The notes below the pieces were generated by a model, which saw only the letters and a list, made by a program, of their open reading frames with translations, was not told the DNA's origin and searched no databases. The position numbers were made by a program, and so were the translations under genes. Source: Streptomyces sp. NBRC 110035 (GTDB taxonomy: Bacteria > Actinomycetota > Actinomycetes > Streptomycetales > Streptomycetaceae). Taken from it: 64,000 bases of DNA. Below, piece by piece: positions 16,212 through 24,676 of this stretch (its first letter is position 1; each line of letters starts with the position of its first letter). The stretch lies in contig NZ_BBNN01000022.1 of NCBI RefSeq assembly GCF_000829695.1, forward strand, positions 176,093 to 240,092, read 5' to 3'.

Positions 16212-17294
16212 TCAGCCGATCCGGGTACCGGTCGCCGAGAGCGCCTCCGTCACCGGCTGGAAGAAGGTCGTACCGCCCGAGGTGCAGTCGCCGCTGCCGC
16301 CGGAGGTGAGACCGACCGCGCTGCTGCCCGAGAAGAGCGAGCCGCCGCTGTCGCCGGGCTCGGCGCAGACGTCGGTCTGGATCAGGCCGTTGACGATGTC
16401 GCCGCTGCCGTAGTTCACGGTGGCGTCCAGGCCCGTGACCGTGCCGGAGTGCACCTGGGTCGTGGAACCGCTGCGGGTGACCTCCATGCCGACGGTGGCC
16501 TCGGCGGCGCCGGAGATCGCCTGCACGGAACCGTCGTAGAGGTTCACCTCGCTCGGGTGGTCCACGTCGGCGGTGTACTTGACCAGGCCGTAGTCGTCGC
16601 CCGGGAAACTGGACGCCTCGTTCTCACCGATCACGGTGCCGGAGGAGTCCGACCAGGTGGTGGCGCCCTCGGTGCAGTGCCCCGCGGTGAGGAAGTACGG
16701 CTCGCCGCCCTTGGTCACGTTGAAGCCGAGCGAACAGCGTCCGCCGTTCCCCGTGATGGTGTCGCCGCCTGCGGCATACGGAGTGAACTCGCTCTTGGTG
16801 CGCTGGAGTTCGGCCTTGTCACCGAGCCCGGCGACGACCTTCGTCAGCCTGGCCCACTGGGCGCCGGAGACCGTGCGGTCCGCGGTGACGACGACCTTGT
16901 TGGCGGTCGGGTCGGTCACCCAGGAGGTACCCGGGATCGTCGCGTCCCGCTTGAGGGTGGTGCGCGCGCCCTTCAGCTCGGCGAGGGAGTTCGCCACGAC
17001 TCCCGCCCCGGCCCCGGCCTCCTCGACGGTGCCGGCGGCCGCCTCGTCGAGCACGTTCACCACAAGGCTCCTGCTCTTCGCGTCGTAGTACGCCCCCGCC
17101 GCGTCGGCACCGAGGCCCTCGGCGAGCGTCGAGGCGAGGTTTCCGGCCGCCGCGACGGAAAGGGGCCGGGGCACGGAGACCTCCGGAGACTCGCTGGCGT
17201 TCGCAGTCTGGAAGGTGACTCCGGCGGCGACCAGTGCGGCAACGCCCGCACCCGTCATCGCTGCACGCCGCCCGGGTATGCGTCGGTGCTTCAA
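16212..17294 (-). CDS. secreted S1E serine protease (streptogrisin/alpha-lytic type)
   Basis: 360-residue prepro-enzyme. TTG 17292-17294 with AGGAGG seven bases upstream gives a short basic signal peptide; ATG 12 codons later is an alternative. A propeptide of about 140 residues (alpha-lytic prodomain type) precedes the mature domain starting near [10 protein letters not shown]. Catalytic residues: His in TAGHC, Asp in GDDYGLV, Ser in GDSGGSLF. Cys pairs are conserved with streptogrisins. The larger prodomain makes it more like streptogrisin C/D prodomains than SGPA/B. A paralogue lies about 740 bp further on, same strand, each with its own terminator, consistent with an old tandem duplication. 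Confidence 0.93.
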   Translation of the reverse strand: MKHRRIPGRRAAMTGAGVAALVAAGVTFQTANASESPEVSVPRPLSVAAAGNLASTLAEGLGADAAGAYYDAKSRSLVVNVLDEAAAGTVEEAGAGAGVVANSLAELKGARTTLKRDATIPGTSWVTDPTANKVVVTADRTVSGAQWARLTKVVAGLGDKAELQRTKSEFTPYAAGGDTITGNGGRCSLGFNVTKGGEPYFLTAGHCTEGATTWSDSSGTVIGENEASSFPGDDYGLVKYTADVDHPSEVNLYDGSVQAISGAAEATVGMEVTRSGSTTQVHSGTVTGLDATVNYGSGDIVNGLIQTDVCAEPGDSGGSLFSGSSAVGLTSGGSGDCTSGGTTFFQPVTEALSATGTRIG

Positions 17295-17537
17295 CTCGCG
17301 TCCTCCTGTGGGGGGGGCCGGCCCGGGAGGTTGTGGGGACCCCACGGGCCGGAAGACATACGGCCACGGGCGCGGCATACAGAAAAAGCCGAGTCCAGGG
17401 CCGTTGAACGCCGTCCACTATTCCGAGGCCCGCGGGGAGCACACAAGGTCGACTTCAGGACGCGTGCACGGCAACGAGCCCGCGCCCTCCATGTCCTGAC
17501 AGATCGTGGACACGCAGGACAGTTCGCGCTGCAAACA

Positions 17538-17858
17538 CTACGGGCGAGTAACCGGTGGGCCGATCCGGGAGATCCAGCCGTGTCTTGAAATCGCCCTTGC
17601 GGGGTCCGGATTCGGACATGACGCGGCGGGCGGAAAGTGCCCCTGCACCGATTCCAGTACCGGCCGCGGGGCCTCCCGGCACTCCCTCGGCTGCCGCCGC
17701 GGCGGCGACTGCCGCTGCGGCTCCGCCGGTGCCGGCGGCCGGGCCCGCTCCAGGAAGCACAGCAGTTCCACCGGGAAGGGCGGCACCGGCGTGGTCTTCT
17801 CCTCGGCCACGACCGCCCGCAACACCCGCGGCTGCGGTGCGGGGGGCGTGTCCGCCAT
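17538..17858 (-). CDS. doubtful ORF or gene remnant
   Basis: The minus frame from about 17930 to 17640 has strong third-position GC and protein-like sequence (VLRAVVAEEK, FPVELLCFLERARP). No ribosome-binding site fits its internal ATG 17856-17858. Its upstream extension runs through the protease terminator, and its last ~30 codons lose the bias. It may be a decayed gene or chance. I do not recognise a family. Confidence 0.2.
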   Translation of the reverse strand: MADTPPAPQPRVLRAVVAEEKTTPVPPFPVELLCFLERARPPAPAEPQRQSPPRRQPRECREAPRPVLESVQGHFPPAASCPNPDPARAISRHGWISRIGPPVTRP

Positions 17859-17925
17859 CTGCCGGGCCGCTTCGGCGGGCCTCCTGGACGCCTGGAGTTC
17901 GGCGTCGTCGGCGGCGGCGAAAGGG

Positions 17926-17960
17926 CGAGCCCCCGCACGCTGGTTGCGTGCGGGGGCTCG
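17926..17960 (-). terminator. terminator of the streptogrisin B-like gene
   Basis: Perfect 15-bp stem CGAGCCCCCGCACGC (17926-17940) with 17946-17960 and a TGGTT loop, about 75 bp after the protease stop. Confidence 0.85.
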
Positions 17961-18036
17961 TCGCGTGTCGGCCACTGCGAGGTCCTGCGCCGCGGGACCG
18001 GTGGTACCGGCCGGTCCCGGCCGGCGGACGTCCGGC

Positions 18037-18942
18037 CTAGTAGACGCTGACTCCGTAGGCGCTCAGGGCCTCCGTCACCGGCTGGAAGAAGGTCGTGCCG
18101 CCGGAGGAGCAGTTGCCGCTGCCGCCGGAGGTCAGACCGTACGCGGTGCCGTTGCTGCCGTAGAGCGAGCCGCCGGAGTCGCCGGGCTCGGCGCAGACCG
18201 TGGTCTGGATGAGACCGGAGACGATTTGGCCGCTGCCGTAGTTCACGGTCGCGTTGAGGGCGGTGACCCGGCCGCTGCGCGTACCCGTGGTGGACCCGTC
18301 GCGGATGACGGTGGTGCCCACGCTCGGGGTGGCCGCACCCGTGATGTCCACGCCGTTCGCGGTGCCGGGGCGGCTGACGGACCCGGTGTACCGGACGATG
18401 CCGTAGTCGTTGCCCGGGAAGCTGGAGGCGGCGGTCGTGCCGAGCACCGTGGTACGGCTGGAGTTGCCGTACCAGGTGCCTGCGCCGGCGGTGCAGTGAC
18501 CGGCCGTCAGGAAGTACTCGACGCCGCTGCTGCTGCGGACGTTGAAGCCGAGGGAGCAGCGTCCGCTGTTCGAGTAGATGGCGTCGCCACCCTGGATGAG
18601 CTTGGTGAACTTTCCGGGCGTGCGCTTGATCTGCAGCGCGCCGGCGTCGGCGCCGGCCTCCTGCTTGATCTGCGCGATCTCGGCCGCGGACACCGTGCTG
18701 TCGACGGTGACGACAACCCGGTTGGTCTTGCTGTCGACGGCCCAGGCGGTGCCCGGGACGTCGGCTTCCAGCACCGAACCGCTGACGCTCTTGAGCTCGG
18801 CGGAGCTGAAGGTGGTGGGAGCCTCGGACGCGTTCGCGCTGGGGATCGCGATCGCGGCGGCGGCCACGAGACCGGTGGAGACGGCGATCAGCCGGGTACG
18901 TCTCGACATACCGCTGCGGGGGGTGGTGCGCTTGATCCTCAC
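18037..18942 (-). CDS. sprB: streptogrisin B-like secreted serine protease
   Basis: 301-residue prepro-enzyme starting at GTG 18940-18942; GGAGG lies eight bases upstream, and the first residues VRIKRT match the MRIKRT start I remember for S. griseus SGPB. A signal peptide ends near PSANA, a ~75-residue propeptide ends at FTKL, and the mature enzyme begins [14 protein letters not shown]. Triad: His in TAGHC, Asp in GNDYGIV, Ser in GDSGGSLY. The C-terminal [16 protein letters not shown] is the same as I recall for SGPB. The short (A/B-type) propeptide distinguishes it from its neighbour. Expected: chymotrypsin-like extracellular proteolysis during starvation or development. Confidence 0.94.
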   Translation of the reverse strand: MRIKRTTPRSGMSRRTRLIAVSTGLVAAAAIAIPSANASEAPTTFSSAELKSVSGSVLEADVPGTAWAVDSKTNRVVVTVDSTVSAAEIAQIKQEAGADAGALQIKRTPGKFTKLIQGGDAIYSNSGRCSLGFNVRSSSGVEYFLTAGHCTAGAGTWYGNSSRTTVLGTTAASSFPGNDYGIVRYTGSVSRPGTANGVDITGAATPSVGTTVIRDGSTTGTRSGRVTALNATVNYGSGQIVSGLIQTTVCAEPGDSGGSLYGSNGTAYGLTSGGSGNCSSGGTTFFQPVTEALSAYGVSVY

Positions 18943-19309
18943 TTCTCGTTCCTCCATGAAGGAAGTAGGGGGCCCTCGTGGGGTTGGGGCCCGTGAGGCG
19001 CAGTCAGGGGAGCGGTCACCCGGATTCCGAATATGCCGTGCCCCTGACAAGCGCTGGGGGTGAGTATTCGGTCCAAGGCCCGGTCGACGCAAGAGTGCCT
19101 TTCGGTCGTCGCCCTGCGCACCGCCCGTACGGCACGCCCCTCGGCACCCTCGCTTCACCAGCCGATACCTCTGCGCCGCAACCGGTCGCCCGCACCCCTG
19201 GGATGTCCGGAAGTAACCCCTCCGAATACTCGTGCCCACGAGTCTCCGAACAGGCACCGAAGGCCTCGGCAACCGCCGGACGGCATGCCGGGCCCCTTGT
19301 GTCCCGGGC
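18943..19309. promoter_or_regulatory. sprB upstream region with repeated CCGAATA boxes
   Basis: No gene. CCGAATAT at 19027-19034 and its complement GTATTCGG at 19064-19071 form an inverted pair 29 bp apart; CCGAATAC recurs at 19222-19229. The last overlaps a palindrome ACTCGTG-CC-CACGAGT (19228-19243). The AT-richer sequence around these boxes stands out from its surroundings. They are candidate operators for a regulator of the protease; I cannot name it. Confidence 0.4.
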
Positions 19310-20575
19310 TCAGCAGTCGCACCCGCAGCCGCCGTCCTCGCCACAGCAGCTGCAGCACTCGCAACAGCTGCAGCAGTCGCAGCACCCGCTGCAGTCGTAG
19401 GAGGAGCAGGCCTCCTTGCGCTCGCCGGTCCAGGGGTCCTCATAGGTCCCGCAGCACAACTGGCACGTGCAGAACAGCCCCGCCCACACCGCGCACCCGG
19501 CGATCAGCCCGCGCCGGCGCGGCGGCCCGGGCGGCACCGGGCCGCCGGGACCGCCCGGGACTCCGGGGGTGCCGGGGGTGCCGGGGGTGCCGGGGGTGCC
19601 GGGGGTGCCAGGGGTGCCGGGGGTGCCGGGGGTGCCGGGGGTGCCGGGGGTGCCGGGGGTTGCGTAGGGATGAGAACCGTGGGCACAAGAAACGGTGTTG
19701 AAGGCACGGTCTACGGAGTGGGGCAGTTCATGGACGAGCAACTGGTGAGCCAGTCCGCCGTCGGTGCTGTGCCCTCCCGGGGACGCCCCGGCCCCCCAGT
19801 CCACCTCGCGCAGCGCGAGCCGGATGCCACGCACGGCGTCGTCGGCGAGCCGGCGCGCCTCGGCGAGCGGGGTGCCGGTGGCGGTGAGGGGGTTCCACGC
19901 ACCCGACGCGGCGTCGGCCTCCCGGTCCTCCACGGCGTCCAGGAGATGGGCGAGCCGGCCGAAGAGCCGCCCGGCCTCGGCGAGCGGCCCGGCGTTGCGC
20001 GGCCGCCCGGCGAGTACCGCGGTGTGCGCGAAGGCGGCCGCGGTGGCGGTCTCGGCCGGTTCGGTGACGGTGAGGATCGGGGTACCGAGGCCGGCGAGGG
20101 TCTCGATGCCGGTCTGCCGGTCGACGGCGTCGACCAGGACGGCCGTGTCGAACCCGACGTCCGAACCGGTCCGCGCCCCGGCCCGGTCCCAGCTCGCGGC
20201 GACGCGGCGCGCGGCGAGCGCCACCGGGCGGCGGGCCAGCAGCCCGTCCCGGTCGGCGACGTGGTCGCGCACCTTGGCGGAGGCCAGGACCAGCGAGACG
20301 GCCGCCGCGAGCCGCGCGCCCTCACCGTGCGCGACGGAGGCGGTCCGCATCCCGCGCAGCGGACACGGCCCCGCCGTGCGCCGTCCGGCACCGGCCCGTC
20401 CGGCCTGAGCCTCCGTCAGGACGGAGACGAGCAGCCCGTCGTAGTGGGTGACGACGCGCGCGAACTGTCCGTGGTCCCCGCGCAACGCCAGACACAGTCC
20501 GCACAGATGTGCCGTCCACTGGGCCGTGAGCCGTTCACCGAGCCGGTGCCGGCAGGGCCTGACGATTCCGAACAT
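19310..20575 (-). CDS. DUF5685 protein with collagen-like repeat and Cys-rich tail
   Basis: 421 residues from ATG 20573-20575 (GGGGGGA upstream). Residues ~1-290 are a helical DUF5685-type domain opening with FGIVRPC and a CGLCLAL motif, with further His/Cys (HYDG, CPLRG) that could bind metal. Then comes a Gly-Thr-Pro collagen-like run (~312-345), a Pro/Arg linker, a short hydrophobic segment ([14 protein letters not shown]) and a tail with about 20 Cys, mostly CC and CxC pairs. The tail could bind metal or cross-link. Function unknown. The gene lies upstream of sprB on the same strand but 367 bp away. Confidence 0.83.
   Translation of the reverse strand: MFGIVRPCRHRLGERLTAQWTAHLCGLCLALRGDHGQFARVVTHYDGLLVSVLTEAQAGRAGAGRRTAGPCPLRGMRTASVAHGEGARLAAAVSLVLASAKVRDHVADRDGLLARRPVALAARRVAASWDRAGARTGSDVGFDTAVLVDAVDRQTGIETLAGLGTPILTVTEPAETATAAAFAHTAVLAGRPRNAGPLAEAGRLFGRLAHLLDAVEDREADAASGAWNPLTATGTPLAEARRLADDAVRGIRLALREVDWGAGASPGGHSTDGGLAHQLLVHELPHSVDRAFNTVSCAHGSHPYATPGTPGTPGTPGTPGTPGTPGTPGTPGTPGTPGVPGGPGGPVPPGPPRRRGLIAGCAVWAGLFCTCQLCCGTYEDPWTGERKEACSSYDCSGCCDCCSCCECCSCCGEDGGCGCDC
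19560..19663 (-). repeat. 9-bp tandem repeat, about ten copies (Gly-Thr-Pro)
   Basis: Unit CCGGGGGTG (plus strand) repeated head to tail about ten times with one variant (CCAGGGGTG), inside the DUF5685 gene. Copy-number change is in frame and would alter the length of a collagen-like segment. Confidence 0.95.
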
Positions 20576-20865
20576 GACGTCCCCCCGTGGGCGATCCGAT
20601 ATGGAGCGGCGGCATCGTACCCAGGGGCGCGTTCACCCGTACGCGCCGCCGATCACCCATACGCCGAAAAGAATCATATTTCACTCACAGTCAGCATCCC
20701 TTTACATCAGGACCCTTGGGGGGCTTGGGCTCTCGACGGATGCGCCCTGCACCAGTACCGTCACAAACCCCCCGCGCGGCGTCCAATCGCTTGGCGCGCC
20801 ATCCGCATCATGGACGACCATAGGGATGCGGAAAGCAAGAAGGACCGCTGTGAGAGGAGGCGTCC

Positions 20866-21303
20866 ATGGGATCGGTACGCAAGGCAAGTGCCTGGCTTGG
20901 CCTCGTCGACGACAACGAAGACGAGCGTTACTACGACGACGACTACTCCGACGGGGCCGAGCCCGGGGACGCCTGGGTCACTGATCCGCGGGTCAAGGTG
21001 GCCACGGACGTCGCCGCGGAGAAGGGCCGCCGCATCGGGACGGTGACCCCGGACGGCTTCCGGGACGCCCGCGCCATCGGCGAGCTGTTCCGGGACGGGG
21101 TCCCCGTCATCATCAACCTCACCGCGATGGACGCCGGTGACGCCAAGCGCGTCGTCGACTTCGCCGCCGGGCTGATCTTCGGTCTGCGCGGTTCCATCGA
21201 GCGTGTGTCCAACCGCGTGTTCCTGCTGAGCCCGGCCGACACCGAGGTCGTCAGCGGGGAACCGGCGGCGCACCGGTCGGACGGCTTCTTCAACCAGAGC
21301 TGA
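20866..21303 (+). CDS. sflA: SepF-like cell-division protein
   Basis: 145 residues, with GAGAGGAGG just before ATG 20866. The short acidic Tyr/Asp-rich linker ([12 protein letters not shown]) and the ~85-residue SepF fold ([21 protein letters not shown], then [11 protein letters not shown]) are clear. SepF tethers FtsZ to the membrane. Streptomycetes have a main sepF beside ftsZ plus sepF-like genes sflA and sflB acting in sporulation septation and growth. The location next to an acyl-CoA dehydrogenase, away from ftsZ, fits my memory of sflA. The N-terminal amphipathic helix of SepF is represented by [11 protein letters not shown]. Confidence 0.88.
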   Translation: MGSVRKASAWLGLVDDNEDERYYDDDYSDGAEPGDAWVTDPRVKVATDVAAEKGRRIGTVTPDGFRDARAIGELFRDGVPVIINLTAMDAGDAKRVVDFAAGLIFGLRGSIERVSNRVFLLSPADTEVVSGEPAAHRSDGFFNQS

Positions 21304-21304
21304 G

Positions 21305-21327
21305 GCGGGGCCGCTCGCCGGCCCCGC
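21305..21327. terminator. bidirectional terminator hairpin
   Basis: Perfect 9-bp stem GCGGGGCCG / CGGCCCCGC with a 5-nt loop, immediately after the sflA stop and before the convergent acyl-CoA dehydrogenase stop. Confidence 0.8.
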
Positions 21328-21359
21328 ACCCGCCCTCCCACCCACACGTCCCACCCGGC

Positions 21360-22544
21360 CTACCGGAACGCGTCGATCCCGGTCAGCGCCTTGCCCAGCA
21401 CGAGCTGGTGCATCTCCACGGTGCCCTCGTAGGTGAGCACCGACTCGAGGTTCGTCGCGTGCCGCATGACGGGGTACTCCAGCGAGATCCCGTTGGCACC
21501 CAGGATCGTGCGGGCCGTACGGCAGATGTCGATGGCCTCGCGGACGTTGTTCAGCTTGCCGAAGCTGACCTGCTCGGGCCGCAGGCGGCCGGCGTCCATG
21601 CGCCGCCCGAGATGATGGGCGAGCAGAATCCCCTTGTGGAGTTCGACCGCCATGTCGGCGAGCTTGGCCTGCGTCAGCTGGAACCCGCCGATGGGCCGCC
21701 CGAACTGCTCCCGCGATTTCGCGTAGCCGACGGCGGACTCGAAGCAGGCGCGCGCCGCGCCCATCGCGCCCCAGACGATCCCGTACCGGGCGTGTGTCAG
21801 GCAGCTGAGCGGTCCGCGCAGACCGGTCGCCCCGGGCAGTACGGCGTCGGCGGGCAGCCGTACGCCGTCGAGGACCAGCTCGCTGGTGACGGAGGCGCGC
21901 AGCGACCACTTGTGCCTGATCTCGGGCGCCGAGAACCCCGCGCTGCCGGTGGGCACCACGAAGCCGCGGATCCCGTCGTCGGTCTGCGCCCACACCACGG
22001 CGACGCCGGCGACCGAGCCATTGGTGATCCACGTCTTGCGGCCGTCCAGCACCCAGTCCCCGCCGTCGCGCTTGGCGTGGGTCCGCATGGCGGCGGGGTC
22101 GGAGCCGTGGTCGGGTTCGGTGAGCCCGAAACAGCCGATCACCTCGCCGGCGGCCATCTCCGGCAGCCACTGCCGCTTCTGCTCCTCACTGCCGAACCGG
22201 TGGATCGCGTACATGGCGAGCGAGCCCTGGACGGAGACCAGGGACCGGATGCCGGAGTCGGCGGCCTCCAGCTCCAGGCAGGCGAGCCCGTACTGCACGG
22301 CCGAGGCGCCCGCGCAGCCGTAGCCGCCGAGCGGCATGCCGAGCGCGCCGAGCGCGCCGAGTTCCCGGGCCAGCTCGCGGATACCGGGCAGTTCACCCTT
22401 CTCGTACCAGTCGGCGACGTAGGGCAGCACCCGGTCCCCCGCCCAGGTGCGCACGGTGTCCCGGACGGCCAGGTCCTCCGGCTCCAGCAGGTCGTCGAGG
22501 CCGAGCGGGTCGGCCGGGTCGAAGGGGGGCGACTTCACGGACAT
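21360..22544 (-). CDS. acyl-CoA dehydrogenase, glutaryl-CoA dehydrogenase-like
   Basis: 394 residues from ATG 22542-22544 (GGAGGG five bases upstream). Family hallmarks: CFGLTEPDHGSDP flavin/substrate segment, KTWITNG, then RTILGANGIS and MRHATNLESVLTYEGT, whose Glu (about residue 374) is the catalytic base. The ILGANGIS...YEGT arrangement is that of glutaryl-CoA dehydrogenases (lysine/tryptophan breakdown, decarboxylating to crotonyl-CoA). The substrate is not proven by sequence alone. It stands alone between sflA and the MFS exporter. Confidence 0.9.
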   Translation of the reverse strand: MSVKSPPFDPADPLGLDDLLEPEDLAVRDTVRTWAGDRVLPYVADWYEKGELPGIRELARELGALGALGMPLGGYGCAGASAVQYGLACLELEAADSGIRSLVSVQGSLAMYAIHRFGSEEQKRQWLPEMAAGEVIGCFGLTEPDHGSDPAAMRTHAKRDGGDWVLDGRKTWITNGSVAGVAVVWAQTDDGIRGFVVPTGSAGFSAPEIRHKWSLRASVTSELVLDGVRLPADAVLPGATGLRGPLSCLTHARYGIVWGAMGAARACFESAVGYAKSREQFGRPIGGFQLTQAKLADMAVELHKGILLAHHLGRRMDAGRLRPEQVSFGKLNNVREAIDICRTARTILGANGISLEYPVMRHATNLESVLTYEGTVEMHQLVLGKALTGIDAFR

Positions 22545-22715
22545 GGACACCCTCCGGGGCGCTCGGGCCGGGGCCGAACCGGGCCGGATGCGGCCGGTAC
22601 GGACCCGGCCGGTGCCGATGCGGCTCGTGCTGCTCGACCAGCACTGCCGGCCAGGTTCGGAGCGACGTTACGACGCGGTGCCGCGCACGTCCACCCGTCC
22701 GCACCGCGGCACGCC

Positions 22716-24383
22716 TCACACCGAGACGCGGGACTCCGCGGCCTCCCTCGGCGCGGGGACGTCGGCCACCTCGGCGGGCACGTCGGCCGGCCCACGGGCG
22801 GGCCCGCCCGTGGGCACCTCGGCGGGCGCCTCCCCCGCGGTCGCCGGCTCGCACTGCATCGTCCGCGGCAGCCGCAGCGCCATGACGGCCCCGAGCAGCA
22901 GCAGGGCCGCGCTGACCAGCAGGGTCACATGCAGCCCGTGCACGAAGGCATGGCGGGCCGCGTCCCTCAGAGCGGCTCCGGCGGGCCCGCCCAGCTGTGC
23001 GGCGACCCCGTAGGCCTCACCCAGTGAGTGCCGCGCCGCCGAGGACTCCGGGGCCGAGACCCCGGGAACGTCCCTGAGACCGGGCGCGTAGGCCGCGTTC
23101 ATGACGCTGCCGAGGAGCGCGATCCCTATTCCGGCGCCCAGTTGGTAGGAGGTCTCGCCCATGGCGGCGGCCCCTCCCGCCTGTTCCGACGGCGCCTCGC
23201 TCAGCATCGACTCGTACGCCCCGAACAGGGTGGTCTCCAGACCGAAGCCGAGCAGGACGAACCCGCTCAGCAGCAGGAGGCGGTTGTCCTGCCCGCCCAT
23301 CGGGGTCAGCAGCAGCACCGCGGCGGCCGTCAGACAGAATCCGGAGAAGACCATGCGGCGCGGTCCGAACCGGCGCAGCAGCCGCGCGCCGGCCAGCCCC
23401 GCCGCCATCGCGGCGAACGTCAGCGGCAGCAGGCGCAGTCCGGTCTCCAGCGGGGAGAGTCCGAGGACGAGCTGGAGGTACTGCGCGGCGATCAGTTCCA
23501 GCCCGACCAGGGCGAGCATCGCCAGCACGATGCAGCCCACCGACGTGCTGAACGCCGGCCGGGCGAACATCCGCAGGTCGACCAGCGGATGCGCGCGCCG
23601 GCGCTGCCGGCGGACGAAGGCGGCCAGCAGGGCGGTGCCCCCGGCCAGCGACAGTACGGTCCACAGGCCTCCGGCGGACTCGCCGCCGAGCCGCTTCACG
23701 CCGAGGACCACCGCGAACAGTCCGGCGGCTGCCATCAGCGCGCCCGTCACGTCCCAGGGGCCGGTGCCGTCCCCCTTCGACTCGGGCAGCAGGATCCTGC
23801 CCACCGGGAGGCTGACCAGCATCAGCGGGATGTTGATGAGGAAGACCGAGCCCCACCAGAAGTGCTCGAGCAGGAAACCGCCGAGCAGCGGTCCGACCGC
23901 CGCGCCCACCGCGGCGACCGCGCTCCAGATGCCGATGGCGAGCGCCCGCTCGCGCCGGTGGGGGAAGACCTGGCGCAGGATCGACAGCGTCGCCGGCATG
24001 ATCATCGCGCCGCCGACGCCGAGCAGCGCCCGCGCCGCGATCAGCACCGGCGCGCTGTCCGCGAGCGCCGCCAGTCCGGAGGCGACCCCGAACAGGGCGT
24101 AGCCGAGCAGGAGGACGCGTCTGCGGCCGACCCGGTCGCCCAGTGTGCCGAAGAGGATCAGCAGCGAGGCGCAGACCAGCGGGTAGGCGTCGACGATCCA
24201 GAGCAGTTCCATCGCGCCGGGCCTGAGGTCCTCCGTGACGGCGGGGACCGCCACGTGCAGCACTGTGGCGTCGACGGCCACGAGCAGCAGGCTGACGCAG
24301 AGGACGACGAGCACGACCCAGCGGTTGGCACCGGCCCCGGCCGCCCGACGGCGCAGCGCGGCAACCGTGGTCGTCCCGGACAT
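22716..24383 (-). CDS. MFS drug exporter, DHA2 (EmrB/QacA, 14-TM) family
   Basis: 555 residues from ATG 24381-24383 with GGAGG seven bases upstream. Fourteen predicted helices; motif A GDRVGRRRVLLLG after helix 2, the drug-proton antiport motif C region near GAAVGPLLGG, and a first helix with the DATVLHVA(V)P signature of the DHA2 family. The C-terminal ~60 residues are an Ala/Pro/Glu/Val-rich soluble tail with repeated EVP/DVP units. Function: proton-driven efflux of toxic compounds; substrate unknown. No TetR or MarR regulator is adjacent. Confidence 0.9.
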   Translation of the reverse strand: MSGTTTVAALRRRAAGAGANRWVVLVVLCVSLLLVAVDATVLHVAVPAVTEDLRPGAMELLWIVDAYPLVCASLLILFGTLGDRVGRRRVLLLGYALFGVASGLAALADSAPVLIAARALLGVGGAMIMPATLSILRQVFPHRRERALAIGIWSAVAAVGAAVGPLLGGFLLEHFWWGSVFLINIPLMLVSLPVGRILLPESKGDGTGPWDVTGALMAAAGLFAVVLGVKRLGGESAGGLWTVLSLAGGTALLAAFVRRQRRRAHPLVDLRMFARPAFSTSVGCIVLAMLALVGLELIAAQYLQLVLGLSPLETGLRLLPLTFAAMAAGLAGARLLRRFGPRRMVFSGFCLTAAAVLLLTPMGGQDNRLLLLSGFVLLGFGLETTLFGAYESMLSEAPSEQAGGAAAMGETSYQLGAGIGIALLGSVMNAAYAPGLRDVPGVSAPESSAARHSLGEAYGVAAQLGGPAGAALRDAARHAFVHGLHVTLLVSAALLLLGAVMALRLPRTMQCEPATAGEAPAEVPTGGPARGPADVPAEVADVPAPREAAESRVSV

Positions 24384-24676
24384 GTACAGACCTCCCAGAT
24401 GTTCCCTCGCCCTCGGCGGGCTCACGGGTGGGGGACTCCCCCGTGACTCGGCCGGAGAGGAGCGGTACGGCTCCGGCCCGCGCAACGAACGGCGAGTGAC
24501 AGGCAGCGTACGCGAGGCCGCGCCGGTGTCGAGTGGCGGGTCTCTCACATCTCGGGCCCACAGGTGTGGCGTGCGCCACTTCCGCACCGCTGCCCACCGC
24601 TTCCGCGCGGCCCCCTCCAGGGGTTCGCACGCCCCGTGGGCCGGACCGACCGCGCGCCCGGTCGATAATCGGGCCC

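Larger units (their letters stand above)
17295..18036. other. 742-bp gap between the two protease genes
   Basis: Contains, right to left, the terminator of the downstream-numbered protease, a stretch with high third-position GC on the minus strand (listed as a doubtful ORF), and an AT-richer part near 17340-17600 that should carry the promoter of the 16.2-17.3 kb protease. Confidence 0.5.

Noticed and set aside
19560..19663. Tandem repeat as CRISPR-like array
   Set aside because: Units are 9 bp, head to tail with no spacers, in frame inside a coding gene; no cas genes are nearby.
22545..22715. Mobile-element or attachment-site remnants in the gaps
   Set aside because: No tRNA genes, transposase fragments or flanking direct repeats were seen here or in other intergenic stretches.
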